Below are positions 34,070 through 43,335 of a DNA stretch of 64,000 nucleotides, one piece after another. Position 1 is the first letter of the stretch; every line of letters begins with the position of its first letter. The stretch is from QQWI01 sp964522015 (GTDB taxonomy: Bacteria > Bacillota > Clostridia > Peptostreptococcales > Acidaminobacteraceae). The DNA lies in NCBI GenBank assembly GCA_964522015.1, contig CAZFST010000010.1, forward strand, positions 45,340 through 109,339, written 5' to 3'. The position numbers and the translations under genes were made by a program. Below the pieces are notes generated by a model. That model had not been told where the DNA came from. It saw nothing but the letters and a program-made list of their open reading frames with translations, and made no database searches.

Positions 34070-34633
34070 TTGTCTAGAAGTAAGGTCAAGAAACAGGAGC
34101 GGCATAAAGCCCTCACAGAATTATTAGATGCCGATCCGTTTTCAACGGATGAAGAATTATGCGATCGCTTCGGAGTCAGCATTCAAACGATTAGATTAGA
34201 TCGTCTTGAACTGAATATTCCAGAACTCAGAGAGCGCGTTAAAACAGTTGCTACAAAACAATATGATCAATTACAATCCATTGCTCAAACCGAAATCATT
34301 GGTGAATTAATCGATCTAAAACTCAATCAAAGTGGTATTTCTTATCTTGAAACCCATGATGGTCTAGTCTTTAAAAAGACTCAGATTGTGAAAGGACACT
34401 ACATATTTGCCATGGCCGAGTCCCTTGCACTAGCAGTAATCGATGCGAAGGTTGCACTCACAGGTGTTGCAAATGTCAAATACCAAGAACCTGTCTATGC
34501 GGGAGAAAAATTAATTGCTAAAGCGACTTGTATTAAGTCTGAGGGCAATGAATTTTACGTCCATGTCAGGATATTAGTTAAGGACAGAGAAGTGTTCCGC
34601 TCAAAATTCAAAATGACCAGAATGGAAGGATAG
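34070..34633 (+). CDS. fapR: malonyl-CoA-sensing fatty acid biosynthesis repressor FapR
   Basis: This 187-residue regulator has an N-terminal DeoR-like helix-turn-helix (D-E-E-L-C-D-R-F-G-V-S-I-Q-T-I-R-L-D-R) and a C-terminal hotdog domain (~70-187) that binds malonyl-CoA. The TTG at 34070 fits best: AGGTGGTGG sits four bases upstream, and the length equals Bacillus FapR. An ATG at 34052 is the alternative but lacks a ribosome binding site. The longest frame starts inside the promoter and was rejected. It heads the lipid operon, and its own promoter carries a FapR box, indicating autoregulation. Confidence 0.9.
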   Translation: MSRSKVKKQERHKALTELLDADPFSTDEELCDRFGVSIQTIRLDRLELNIPELRERVKTVATKQYDQLQSIAQTEIIGELIDLKLNQSGISYLETHDGLVFKKTQIVKGHYIFAMAESLALAVIDAKVALTGVANVKYQEPVYAGEKLIAKATCIKSEGNEFYVHVRILVKDREVFRSKFKMTRMEG

Positions 34634-34636
34634 ACT

Positions 34637-35656
34637 ATGAAAGACACAAAAACTTTAAAAATCGCATTAGATGCCATGGGAGGCGATCACGCCCCTAAAG
34701 CGGTTATTGACGGTGCACTATTGGCGCTTGATAAAATTCAAGGGACTCTAGTACTCTATGGTGACGGTGCCTTAATTGAAAAAGAACTGGTGACCAGAAA
34801 ATACGATCAATCCCGAATCGAAATCGTTCATTGCTCTGAGGTCATTGAAAGTGGGGAAGCCCCAGTCAAGGCTATTAAAACAAAAAAGGACGCATCCATG
34901 GTCCGGGGTTTTGATGATTTAAAAGCAGAGCGAATTGATGCTTTTATATCAGCAGGTAACACTGGTGCCCTACTGGCTGGTGGGACTCTGAAAATCGGTC
35001 GTATTAAAGGCATTAAGCGTCCAGCACTAACCACGGCATATCCCACAGACAAAGGGGTTGGCATCTTGGTGGATGCAGGGGCCAATACGGATTGTGACCC
35101 AATCAATTTGCAACAGTTTGCTTTTATGGGTCATGTCTATGCTAAAGAAGTCATGGGCATTGAAAACCCGATTACGGGTCTTGTGAATGTTGGCACAGAA
35201 GATGAAAAAGGTTCTGCACTCTACAAAGAATCCCACAAGTTATTGGCAGCTACGGAAGGCATTAATTTTATGGGTAATCTTGAAGCTAGGGATATTCCTG
35301 CTGGCCTTGCTGATGTTATAGTTTGTGATGGATTCACTGGTAATGTGATACTCAAGCTTTCTGAGGGGGTTGCAAAATCCTTTGGCTCTGCAGTCAAAAA
35401 AGCGATAATGAAAGATACCTTTTCGAAAATTGGTGGACTTCTCATAAAAAAAGGTTTAGATGAATTTAAAAATAAAATGGATTACGCAGAATACGGTGGC
35501 GCTCCGCTATTGGGTTTAAAAAGACCAGTGGTTAAAGCCCACGGCAGTTCAAATGCGAGAGCATTTATGAACGCAATACGCTATGCCGACAAATATGCTT
35601 CCCATGACATCATCACAAAAATGGAAGCCTATCTTTCGGAGGCGACAGAAGAATAG
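34637..35656 (+). CDS. plsX: phosphate acyltransferase PlsX
   Basis: This 339-residue peripheral membrane enzyme converts acyl-ACP to acyl-phosphate, the donor for PlsY (gene at 58833). The start I-A-L-D-A-M-G-G-D-H-A-P is the family signature, with S-A-G-N-T-G-A-L and D-G-F-T-G-N-V later. It begins three bases after the fapR stop, with an AAGGA ribosome binding site. Confidence 0.96.
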   Translation: MKDTKTLKIALDAMGGDHAPKAVIDGALLALDKIQGTLVLYGDGALIEKELVTRKYDQSRIEIVHCSEVIESGEAPVKAIKTKKDASMVRGFDDLKAERIDAFISAGNTGALLAGGTLKIGRIKGIKRPALTTAYPTDKGVGILVDAGANTDCDPINLQQFAFMGHVYAKEVMGIENPITGLVNVGTEDEKGSALYKESHKLLAATEGINFMGNLEARDIPAGLADVIVCDGFTGNVILKLSEGVAKSFGSAVKKAIMKDTFSKIGGLLIKKGLDEFKNKMDYAEYGGAPLLGLKRPVVKAHGSSNARAFMNAIRYADKYASHDIITKMEAYLSEATEE

Positions 35657-35665
35657 GAGATATTC

Positions 35666-36646
35666 ATGAAGCGATCCAAAATTCTTGGTACAGGTAGATA
35701 TTTACCTGAAAAAGTGCTCACAAATTTCGACTTAGAAAAAATCGTTGTCACGTCAAACGAATGGATTGTGTCGCGAACGGGCATTGAGACCAGACATATT
35801 GTTGGGGAAGATCAAGCCACCTCAGATATGGCTACAGAGGCAGCAAAAAAAGCCCTTGAAAAAGCTGGCATTAGTGCTGATGAGATTGACATGATTATTG
35901 TGGCGACTATAACCCCTGACATGGCATTCCCATCTACTGCTTGCTTAGTTCAAGCAAACTTAGGGGCCACAAAAGCCGCTGCGTTTGATCTAGAGGCCGC
36001 TTGTACTGGTTTTGTCTATGGTCTATCCATTGCAGATGCCTATATTCGAGCTGGTATTTATAAGCACATACTCGTGATTGGTGCAGAGGCCATGTCGAGA
36101 ATTCTAGATTGGACAGATAGAAACACCTGTGTTCTATTTGGAGATGGTGCTGGGGCAGCTGTAATCGGTACATCTGAAGGGGAAGAGGGTATTTTATCAA
36201 CGATTTTGGGCGCTGATGGCGATGGTGGCAAGTTTCTTCTGCAACCAGCAGGTGGCTCAAGAAGACCTGCTTCTGCTGAAACAGTTGCAAATCGGGAACA
36301 TACTGTCAATATGTCTGGAACAGATGTCTTCAAATTTGCAGTTCGCATAATGGGTAATGCCTCCCTGGAAGCTATCGAAAAGGCAGGCTTACAATTAGAA
36401 GATATCAATATTCTGGTACCCCATCAAGCCAATATGCGTATCATTGGGGCAGCCGCAAAGCGATTGGCATTACCAATGGATAAAGTTAAAATCAACCTTA
36501 ATAAATACGGTAATATATCTGCCGCTTCAATACCAATTGCGCTAGATGAAGCACTTGAAGAAGGTATGATCAACCCAGGTGATAATATTGTATTAACTGG
36601 CTTTGGTGGTGGACTCACTTGGGGTTCTGCCGTCATACGTTTTTAG
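35666..36646 (+). CDS. fabH: beta-ketoacyl-ACP synthase III
   Basis: This 326-residue condensing enzyme starts fatty acid synthesis from acyl-CoA and malonyl-ACP. The catalytic triad is visible: Cys in A-A-C-T-G-F-V-Y-G (about residue 112), His in V-P-H-Q-A-N and Asn in N-K-Y-G-N-I-S-A-A-S. AGGAGA precedes the ATG. In many Firmicutes fabK comes next. Here fabD follows directly. Confidence 0.95.
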   Translation: MKRSKILGTGRYLPEKVLTNFDLEKIVVTSNEWIVSRTGIETRHIVGEDQATSDMATEAAKKALEKAGISADEIDMIIVATITPDMAFPSTACLVQANLGATKAAAFDLEAACTGFVYGLSIADAYIRAGIYKHILVIGAEAMSRILDWTDRNTCVLFGDGAGAAVIGTSEGEEGILSTILGADGDGGKFLLQPAGGSRRPASAETVANREHTVNMSGTDVFKFAVRIMGNASLEAIEKAGLQLEDINILVPHQANMRIIGAAAKRLALPMDKVKINLNKYGNISAASIPIALDEALEEGMINPGDNIVLTGFGGGLTWGSAVIRF

Positions 36647-36660
36647 GAGGAATTGAGTAG

Positions 36661-37611
36661 ATGTCTAAAATCGCATTTGTTTTTCCTGGGCAAGGTGCAC
36701 AGTATGTTGGGATGGGTAAATCACTCCATGACTCTTTCGCTGAGTCTAGGTTGATATTTGATCAAGCCTCAGAAGCCCTTGGTTACGATATGCCGGCTCT
36801 TTGCTTTGATGGCCCAGAAGAGGCTCTACGGGTTACTGAAAACACACAACCTACCATTTTAACGGTTTCGGTGGCTGCCTATGCAGCTTTGAAGGCTCAG
36901 GGCATCATGCCTGATATGGTGGCTGGTTTAAGCCTTGGAGAGTATTCGGCTCTGGTGGCTGCCCAGGCTCTAGACTTTAAAGAAGCTGTACAATTGGTCC
37001 GTACCCGAGGCAAACTGATGCAAGAAGCAGTTCCTGATGGGGTTGGCGGTATGGCTGCCATTTTAGGTCTTGAAGATCATTTGGTAGAAGAGGCTTGCGC
37101 TAAGGCTAGCGATATTGGGGTGGTACAGCCTGCCAATTACAATTGCCCTATGCAACTAGTCATCGCTGGTGAATTAAAAGCAGTTGAAAAAGCAGTGGTT
37201 GAGGCCAAGGCTCTTGGGGCCAAAAAAACTGTGATGCTACCTGTATCTGCTCCGTTTCACACCTCCCTCCTTTCGAGCGCTGGCGAGAAACTCAGTCACT
37301 ATTTAGAAGCCTGCACTTTTGGAAAGATGATAATGCCAGTGATGGCAAACGTCAATGGCCAAACCTATGAACATGAATCGGTTATTAAGGATCGATTAGT
37401 GGCTCAAGTTAGCCATTCTGTGTTATGGACCAAGTGTGTGTCTGAAATGGTGGCTCAGGGGGTTGAGATTTTTGTAGAAGTCGGACCGGGACAAGCCCTT
37501 TCAAAATTCATTAAAAAGATTGCTAAGGATGCAATTATCTTATCGGTTGAGGATGCTGAAAGTCTTGAAAAAACGGTGGCTTTTTTGAAAGAAAGGCAGG
37601 GGACACTTTGA
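36661..37611 (+). CDS. fabD: malonyl-CoA:ACP transacylase
   Basis: This 316-residue enzyme loads malonyl groups onto ACP. Key segments are F-P-G-Q-G-A-Q-Y-V-G-M-G, the nucleophile Ser in G-L-S-L-G-E-Y-S-A-L, and the His in V-S-A-P-F-H-T-S. AGGAGG precedes the ATG. The stop overlaps fabG by four bases. Confidence 0.95.
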   Translation: MSKIAFVFPGQGAQYVGMGKSLHDSFAESRLIFDQASEALGYDMPALCFDGPEEALRVTENTQPTILTVSVAAYAALKAQGIMPDMVAGLSLGEYSALVAAQALDFKEAVQLVRTRGKLMQEAVPDGVGGMAAILGLEDHLVEEACAKASDIGVVQPANYNCPMQLVIAGELKAVEKAVVEAKALGAKKTVMLPVSAPFHTSLLSSAGEKLSHYLEACTFGKMIMPVMANVNGQTYEHESVIKDRLVAQVSHSVLWTKCVSEMVAQGVEIFVEVGPGQALSKFIKKIAKDAIILSVEDAESLEKTVAFLKERQGTL

Positions 37612-38366
37612 GTTTAAACGGTTTGAATCTTAAGGGAAAAAATGCAATTGTCACTGGTGGCGCAAGAGGCATTGGACGTGCCATTGCTCTTAAATTAGCT
37701 GAAATGGGTGTCAATGTTGCTGTGAATTACACGAGTTCTGATGTTGCGGCTCTAGAAGTTGTGGGCCTTGCTAAAGAAATGGGTGTTGAGGCCTTGGCAT
37801 TTAAAGCAGATGTCTCAAACGATGCTGATGTTGCTAGTCTTACCGATGCTGTCAAAACGGCATTTGGTTCAATAGATATATTGGTCAATAATGCAGGGAT
37901 TACCCGGGATGGCCTGTTAATCCGCATGAAAGAAGAAGACTGGGATCTTGTATTAGACACAAATCTTAAGGGTGTATTTTTAACGACTAAGCATGTCGGT
38001 AAGATTATGCTCAAGCAACGGGCAGGGAAAATCGTCAATATTTCTTCGGTGGTCGGCGTCATGGGGAATGCCGGTCAAGCGAACTACGCAGCTTCTAAAG
38101 CTGGCGTCATTGGGTTTACTAAATCGACTGCAAAGGAATTTGCATCAAGAGGGGTAAATATCAATGCCATCGCACCTGGTTTTATCCGTTCGGATATGAC
38201 AGATGCACTTTCTGATGAACTAAAATCAAGTTATTTAGCCAATATTCCATTGAGTAACTTTGGCGAAACTGAGGACGTAGCAAATGCGGTTGCATTTCTT
38301 TGTTCTGACATGGCCCGCTATATTACAGGTCAAACAATTCATGTTGACGGTGGGCTAGTTATGTAG
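37608..38366 (+). CDS. fabG: 3-oxoacyl-ACP reductase
   Basis: This 252-residue short-chain dehydrogenase reduces beta-ketoacyl-ACP with NADPH. The cofactor motif is T-G-G-A-R-G-I-G-R-A, followed by N-N-A-G-I-T and the catalytic Ser-Tyr-Lys in I-S-S-V-V-G ... Y-A-A-S-K-A-G. The start is a TTG overlapping the fabD stop. Confidence 0.95.
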   Translation: MSLNGLNLKGKNAIVTGGARGIGRAIALKLAEMGVNVAVNYTSSDVAALEVVGLAKEMGVEALAFKADVSNDADVASLTDAVKTAFGSIDILVNNAGITRDGLLIRMKEEDWDLVLDTNLKGVFLTTKHVGKIMLKQRAGKIVNISSVVGVMGNAGQANYAASKAGVIGFTKSTAKEFASRGVNINAIAPGFIRSDMTDALSDELKSSYLANIPLSNFGETEDVANAVAFLCSDMARYITGQTIHVDGGLVM

Positions 38367-38434
38367 TTTAATAAATGTGTCCTGATTGTAGGGCGAAAAA
38401 AATTAACTTTCCGATAGGGAAAAGGAGAACAAAC

Positions 38435-38665
38435 ATGATATTTGATAAAGTAAAAGCAATCATCATCGATCAACTAGGTTTGGATGCTGACACAGAAGTA
38501 AACCCTGGTACATCTTTAATGGCAGACCTTCAAGCGGATTCTTTAGACGCTGTTGAAATCATCATGGCTCTTGAAGATGAGTTTAATGTTGAAATTCCAG
38601 ACGAAGAAGCTGAGAAATTCAAAAACATCGGCGACATCGCAGCATACATCGAAGCAAACAAATAG
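38435..38665 (+). CDS. acpP: acyl carrier protein
   Basis: This 76-residue acidic protein has the phosphopantetheine attachment Ser in A-D-S-L-D-A-V-E near residue 38. The ATG at 38435 follows AAGGAG. The longer frame from 38375 adds a Cys-rich stretch with no ribosome binding site and was rejected. Position between fabG and fabF is standard. Confidence 0.97.
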   Translation: MIFDKVKAIIIDQLGLDADTEVNPGTSLMADLQADSLDAVEIIMALEDEFNVEIPDEEAEKFKNIGDIAAYIEANK

Positions 38666-38674
38666 GAGGCGTTC

Positions 38675-39913
38675 ATGAAAAGAGTAGTTGTCACAGGTAT
38701 AGGTGTTGTTAGTCCCATTGGAACTGGTAGAGAAGCGTACTGGCAAGCCCTTAGAGCAGGTAAAAACGGTGTAGCTCCTATCACGACATTCGATGCCTCT
38801 GAATTTGCTACTCAGTTCGCCGCCGAAGTTAAGGATTTTGATCCAACGGTTTACATCGATAAAAAAGAAGCTAAGCGTATGGATCGATTCACACAATTTG
38901 CAGTTGCTGCCTCATCCCTTGCAATTGCAGATGCTCATTTGGACCTGACTGCTGTAGACCTAGAGCGCGTTGGCGTTGTTATGGGATGCGGTATCGGTGG
39001 TATTGCTACACTTGAAGAAGAACATCAGAAACAGCTTGCTAAGGGCGGAATGCGCGTAAGTCCATTCCTTATCCCAATGATGATTACAAATATGGCATCT
39101 GGCCAAGTTTCCATGCATTTTGGTGCCAAGGGCCCCAATTACACGGTTGTAACGGCTTGTGCATCAGGTACAAATGCGATTGGTGACGCTTTCAAGGTCA
39201 TTCAGCGCGGAGATGCAGATATCATGTTTGCAGGTGGCACAGAAGCGTCAATCACCCCACTCGGATTCGGCGGATTTTGTGTCATGAAAGCCATGTCACG
39301 TCGTAATGACGACCCAGCAACAGCTAGTCGCCCATTTGATAAGAATAGAGACGGTTTTGTTATGGGCGAAGGTTCAGGTATCTTGATACTTGAAACTTTG
39401 GAACATGCAGTAGCCCGTGGTGCTAAGATTTATGCTGAAGTCAAAGGCTATGGCATGAGCTCAGACGCTTACCACATTACAACACCAGCTCCAGGCGGTG
39501 AAGGCGCTGCAAGATCAATGAAATTGGCAATTAAAGATGCCGGCATCACACCAGAGCAGATTGACTACGTCAACGCCCATGGTACGTCAACACCTTATAA
39601 TGACCAATTTGAAACAATGGCGATTAAATCCGTGTTCGGCGACCATGCTTATAACTTGGCGGTGAACTCGACTAAATCCATGACAGGTCACCTTTTAGGT
39701 GCGTCCGGTGCTGTTGAGGCCATTGCTGGCCTTATGGCAATCGAGGAGAGCTTTATCCATCCAACGATCAATCAATTTGAAAAGGATGAAGAATTGGACC
39801 TTAACTATGTACCCAATGTGGGCATAGAAAGAGAAGTCAATTACTTCTTATCTAATTCCCTTGGTTTTGGTGGTCATAACGCAACTATCTGTTTTGGTAA
39901 GTTCAAAGGCTAG
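38675..39913 (+). CDS. fabF: beta-ketoacyl-ACP synthase II
   Basis: This 412-residue elongating condensing enzyme has catalytic Cys in V-T-A-C-A-S-G-T near residue 163 and the two His in N-A-H-G-T-S-T-P and S-M-T-G-H-L-L-G-A-S-G. AGGAGG precedes the ATG. It ends the fapR-led operon, followed by a strong terminator. No enoyl-ACP reductase, FabZ or acetyl-CoA carboxylase gene is in the operon. Confidence 0.96.
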   Translation: MKRVVVTGIGVVSPIGTGREAYWQALRAGKNGVAPITTFDASEFATQFAAEVKDFDPTVYIDKKEAKRMDRFTQFAVAASSLAIADAHLDLTAVDLERVGVVMGCGIGGIATLEEEHQKQLAKGGMRVSPFLIPMMITNMASGQVSMHFGAKGPNYTVVTACASGTNAIGDAFKVIQRGDADIMFAGGTEASITPLGFGGFCVMKAMSRRNDDPATASRPFDKNRDGFVMGEGSGILILETLEHAVARGAKIYAEVKGYGMSSDAYHITTPAPGGEGAARSMKLAIKDAGITPEQIDYVNAHGTSTPYNDQFETMAIKSVFGDHAYNLAVNSTKSMTGHLLGASGAVEAIAGLMAIEESFIHPTINQFEKDEELDLNYVPNVGIEREVNYFLSNSLGFGGHNATICFGKFKG

Positions 39914-39956
39914 TATGCCATAAGTTCTTAATGCAAATCCAAATATAACAAAAATG

Positions 39957-39991
39957 AAAACCTGTCCATTTAATTTATGGACAGGTTTTTT
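39957..39991. terminator. terminator of the fatty acid operon, possibly bidirectional
   Basis: AAAACCTGTCCAT pairs perfectly with ATGGACAGGTTTT around a seven-base loop, followed by further T. It also lies just past the end of the minus-strand gene at 40027. Confidence 0.92.
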
Positions 39992-40026
39992 ATCGGTTGA
40001 TTTTGGGCTGTGATGAGGTTATGGTT

Positions 40027-41943
40027 CTAATTAATCTGCCCTTGGTGGGTGGTGTCGCGCAGAATTTTTTTAAGTGCGTTAACAACCAGTGGATCAAAAT
40101 AGGAACCTGAATGCTCTATGATGGCACTGAGGGGTGTTGTTTCAGAAGCCGGTATTTCGTGTCTGATACCACTGCTCAGAGCTTCGTAGGCATCGGATAC
40201 TGCAAGGATTCGTGCGAAAAATGGAATGGCGTCCCCAGAAATTGCTCTTGGATAACCGGTGCCATCCCAATGCTCGTGATGGTGGAGAATATCGTTGGCA
40301 AATGGGGCATAAGCATTAGCACTGCTCATAATATTGTAGCCAATCTCAGCATGCCTATAGTATTCTTCCCAATCGTCGGGACTATAGCTTGACTTTTTTG
40401 TGAGCAATTCTTTTGAAATGGCTACCTTGCCAATATCATGGAAAAGACCAATGGTATATAGGTCCTGTATTTGACTCGTGTTTAGGCCCAATTGAATGCC
40501 AATTTGTGAACACATAGAAGCCACTTGTGTTCCGTGGGACTCTTCTATTGGACATTCTCTAAATAGGGTGTCAATAATAACTTGAATACTATGGAGACGG
40601 TTCTTTTCTTTGTTGTTAATTTTAATCTGGTACATGAGGGTTTCGGCAGTTTTAAAGGTATCTGAAAGTGAAATACTTGCACTCTCTTTTGTGGATGAAC
40701 CGATGGCCACGGAGACATTAATACCCATGATCGTTTCAGATAATAGGCGAGTTTGGATCCGGGTTAAGAGGTTATTGGCTTGCTGAGCATTGGTTTTTGG
40801 CATCATAATTACAAATTCGTCTCCGCCAATTCGTGCCACTGTATCGGTTGAACGAAAAACTTCTGAAATAACTTTTGAGGCTTTTACTAAAAGAGCATCA
40901 CCAGCAGCATGGCCGAAAGCGTCATTGATTAACTTTAGACCATTGACATCTGCCATAAACACTGTTATTGGTAGGTTTTCTTCCCTGTCTATTAAGGACA
41001 TTTGGTCTTCAAAGTACCGTCGATTATAAACACCAGTCAATTGATCTGTATAGCTGAGTTTCAGTGTGTCGGATTCGATATCTTTTAAATCTGTGACGTC
41101 TATATGGGTGCCTATCATTCGCTTGGTCAGATTGCCGTCTGCATCTCTAACCCGACGACCACGGGAGCGAATCCATGCCCAAGTACCATCCGCTTTTTTC
41201 ATTCGAAAATAGCTATCGTAAAATTGGTCTGAATCAGAATTCATATAGTTGCTAAGCCGTTCTTGAGCACCTTTAAGATCTTCTACATTCAATAAACTAT
41301 CCAATAGATCCTGAAAAGGGCCGGGGAATCGGCCGGTTTGAGGAAAGCGCTGTGCATCATAACCCAACATGGTAAAGTACTCATCGGAACACCAATAAAC
41401 GGAGGTTTGAGAATCGTATTCCCAAGCTCCAATATTAGAAACTGTGATAATAGTGCGCATTCTTTCTTCTGTAGTAGAGAGGGCCTTTAGAGTGTTTAGT
41501 TGCTTTGTGATATCGAGATTGACAGCTCGATAACCAAGGATTTGGTGGTTAGAATCTTTAAGTGGTGAGATATAGGCCAGAAAAGTGAGGGCATCGCCAT
41601 TGAGATGTACTTGTTGGTGTGACCACTCAAAACAGCTATTGGTAAGCGCTTGATCTAGAATATGATCATTTATAAAGAGATCCTTAAACTCTGAGGTGAG
41701 AAGGTCGCAAAAATAGAATTGACCAAGTAGGTTTTCTGGTTGATAACCCAAAAGATAGGTTATACCAGGGCTTATATAGGTAAACTGACCATTTAAATCA
41801 ACTTCCCAAGTATATGAATGGCTATGTTGTTCTAGTAGAATGAAACGATCACGATCAAAATTAGTTATATCGATATGATTATAATCATGATTATTGGCTG
41901 TTTTCAATTGTAAATGGCTCATGGGGGTATTGGTTGTTTGCAT
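40027..41943 (-). CDS. PAS-PAS-GGDEF-HD-GYP cyclic-di-GMP signalling protein
   Basis: This 638-residue cytosolic protein has no membrane segment. Two PAS domains (~35-145 and ~165-285, the second with a PAC-like W-A-W-I-R-S-R-G-R) are followed by a diguanylate cyclase domain with an intact G-G-D-E-F near residue 370. An inhibitory site R-S-T-D lies five residues before it. The C-terminal HD-GYP phosphodiesterase domain has H-D-I-G-K near 501 and H-H-E-H-W-D-G-T-G-Y-P near 552. Both catalytic halves look active, so it could make or break c-di-GMP depending on the PAS signal. GGAGG precedes the ATG. It is a single-gene unit in the minus-strand insert. Confidence 0.93.
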   Translation of the reverse strand: MQTTNTPMSHLQLKTANNHDYNHIDITNFDRDRFILLEQHSHSYTWEVDLNGQFTYISPGITYLLGYQPENLLGQFYFCDLLTSEFKDLFINDHILDQALTNSCFEWSHQQVHLNGDALTFLAYISPLKDSNHQILGYRAVNLDITKQLNTLKALSTTEERMRTIITVSNIGAWEYDSQTSVYWCSDEYFTMLGYDAQRFPQTGRFPGPFQDLLDSLLNVEDLKGAQERLSNYMNSDSDQFYDSYFRMKKADGTWAWIRSRGRRVRDADGNLTKRMIGTHIDVTDLKDIESDTLKLSYTDQLTGVYNRRYFEDQMSLIDREENLPITVFMADVNGLKLINDAFGHAAGDALLVKASKVISEVFRSTDTVARIGGDEFVIMMPKTNAQQANNLLTRIQTRLLSETIMGINVSVAIGSSTKESASISLSDTFKTAETLMYQIKINNKEKNRLHSIQVIIDTLFRECPIEESHGTQVASMCSQIGIQLGLNTSQIQDLYTIGLFHDIGKVAISKELLTKKSSYSPDDWEEYYRHAEIGYNIMSSANAYAPFANDILHHHEHWDGTGYPRAISGDAIPFFARILAVSDAYEALSSGIRHEIPASETTPLSAIIEHSGSYFDPLVVNALKKILRDTTHQGQIN

Positions 41944-41960
41944 TTAAACATGCCTCCTAA

Positions 41961-41982
41961 CTAAAGTGGTTCCTATCTTTAG
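41961..41982 (-). other. small hairpin in the leader of the GGDEF/HD-GYP gene
   Basis: CTAAAG/CTTTAG pair around a ten-base loop immediately upstream of the ribosome binding site. It could affect translation. The 126-base gap to the ligase gene shows no clear terminator. Confidence 0.35.
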
Positions 41983-42069
41983 AGAATTGAACTTTTTATA
42001 TTAAAAATACATACCCTAAAATACAGATTTGAAGCAAATTGGTGTTTGGAAGGCTGTTGTGTTTCAGAA

Positions 42070-43335
42070 TCATTTTGTAGTGGTCAGTGCTTTCATACTA
42101 TGCCATGACAGTTTTCCCCCAGCGGAATAAACTGGCTTAATGTAAAAATGTGTTTTTATGGGAGGTGAGAACCCGCCAGAGATATCCTGGATATCACTTT
42201 CTATATGCTTATCAAAGTGCGAGAGAAAAAGATGAAGATGGTACTGATCTAGGGTCGGCGTTGGTGCAATCCAACAATCTTTCACCTCAGGAAGAGCCAA
42301 TAGAAGTTCTTGAAGGGGTTCCAAATTAATTTTGCGACCATAGCGATTGATTTGTAAATCCTCTCGACCTTTAAAATAAAGCCTTTCTCCATCCCAAAAT
42401 CCTTTATCGTAGACGGTTGCAAATGAGCCGTAATTCAAAGCACAATAGGGTGAACTGACAATGATGTTGCTTTGGGAATCTTGTGTGACTAAAACTTCTT
42501 TGAACGGTATGCCAAGTAGCGTTGGCTCCTGGATAATAGCTTCGTAACTTGCAAACGTCACCTGGCCAAGTTCACTGGCGCCGTAGTAATGCCAACAATC
42601 AGCATTGAAACAGACTTGTTTTGTTAAAACCGCAGTTTTAAGTGTGAGTCGTTCGCCCACCGTTATGACTGTTCTCAAAATGGTATCGGAGGGCGGAGCT
42701 GAGGTAGTGGCTGAAGCAGAATCTTTAATTTCAAAAGCATTTAGAATTAGTCCTAGACGCGTTGGGACAGTTAATAAAGTGTCTAGTTGATATCGGGTTA
42801 TGAGATTAGAAGTGATTCGAGGGGATAAACTGCCTTGTAAATACACATCTTTTCCTAAATATAAACCCAAGAAACAGTGATAGATCGTTGCAGAGTACAC
42901 AGGACTGCCAGGCACTAGCCATCTTTTTGTCCCTTCAAGGTTAAAGGCAATCTGATGGGCTTCAAAGCTTGCTAGCCAACTATCAAAGGTCCGAGCTACA
43001 AGTTTTGGTCGCCCAGAAGAACCAGAGGAACGACTAAATAAGGAAATGGGGACTTGGTTAACTTCGCAAGAAAGCTGTTGGCGCTGTATAGCTTCAAGTA
43101 CCAAAGCATCAAACATTTCTGGGGTTTCTCCTGGGGCTAAAAACATAAATGGCAAACCGTATTGAAGCGCTTCAAGGGCATGTGAAATGGCCACCCAAGG
43201 TGTTTGGTTTTCTATTGGGAGCCAGTGGTCTCGATAAGCGCTTAAAGATTTAATGTTCTCTCCAGTTGGGCTGATTGCCATGGTGATATGTTTTCCAGAC
43301 TCATCAAAAATTTTACCTGTTACCCACGCCAGCAT
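42070..43335 (-). CDS. short AMP-forming acyl ligase (YhfT-like)
   Basis: This 421-residue protein belongs to the ANL adenylating superfamily. The phosphate-binding loop reads S-S-G-S-S-G-R-P-K (about 104-112). Y-G-A-S-E and the hinge G-R-E-D-L-Q-I-N-R-Y-G-R-K-I are present. A conserved C-terminal Lys occurs in G-G-K-L-S. It is shorter than standard acyl-CoA synthetases because the N-terminal domain is reduced. The start at 43335 follows GGAGGG and overlaps the thiolase gene by 16 bases. In Bacillus a similar ligase (yhfT) sits with a thiolase (yhfS) and a BioY transporter. A role in activating pimelate or another acid for biotin-related metabolism is plausible but not shown. Confidence 0.8.
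   Translation of the reverse strand: MLAWVTGKIFDESGKHITMAISPTGENIKSLSAYRDHWLPIENQTPWVAISHALEALQYGLPFMFLAPGETPEMFDALVLEAIQRQQLSCEVNQVPISLFSRSSGSSGRPKLVARTFDSWLASFEAHQIAFNLEGTKRWLVPGSPVYSATIYHCFLGLYLGKDVYLQGSLSPRITSNLITRYQLDTLLTVPTRLGLILNAFEIKDSASATTSAPPSDTILRTVITVGERLTLKTAVLTKQVCFNADCWHYYGASELGQVTFASYEAIIQEPTLLGIPFKEVLVTQDSQSNIIVSSPYCALNYGSFATVYDKGFWDGERLYFKGREDLQINRYGRKINLEPLQELLLALPEVKDCWIAPTPTLDQYHLHLFLSHFDKHIESDIQDISGGFSPPIKTHFYIKPVYSAGGKLSWHSMKALTTTK

Noticed and set aside
35934..36408. Two overlapping minus-strand frames (~118 codons each) antisense to fabH
   Set aside because: fabH is unambiguous; the antisense frames lack ribosome binding sites and show no domain.
38375..38434. Cys-containing N-terminal extension of acyl carrier protein
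   Set aside because: The ATG at 38435 with AAGGAG gives the exact family length; the extension has no ribosome binding site.
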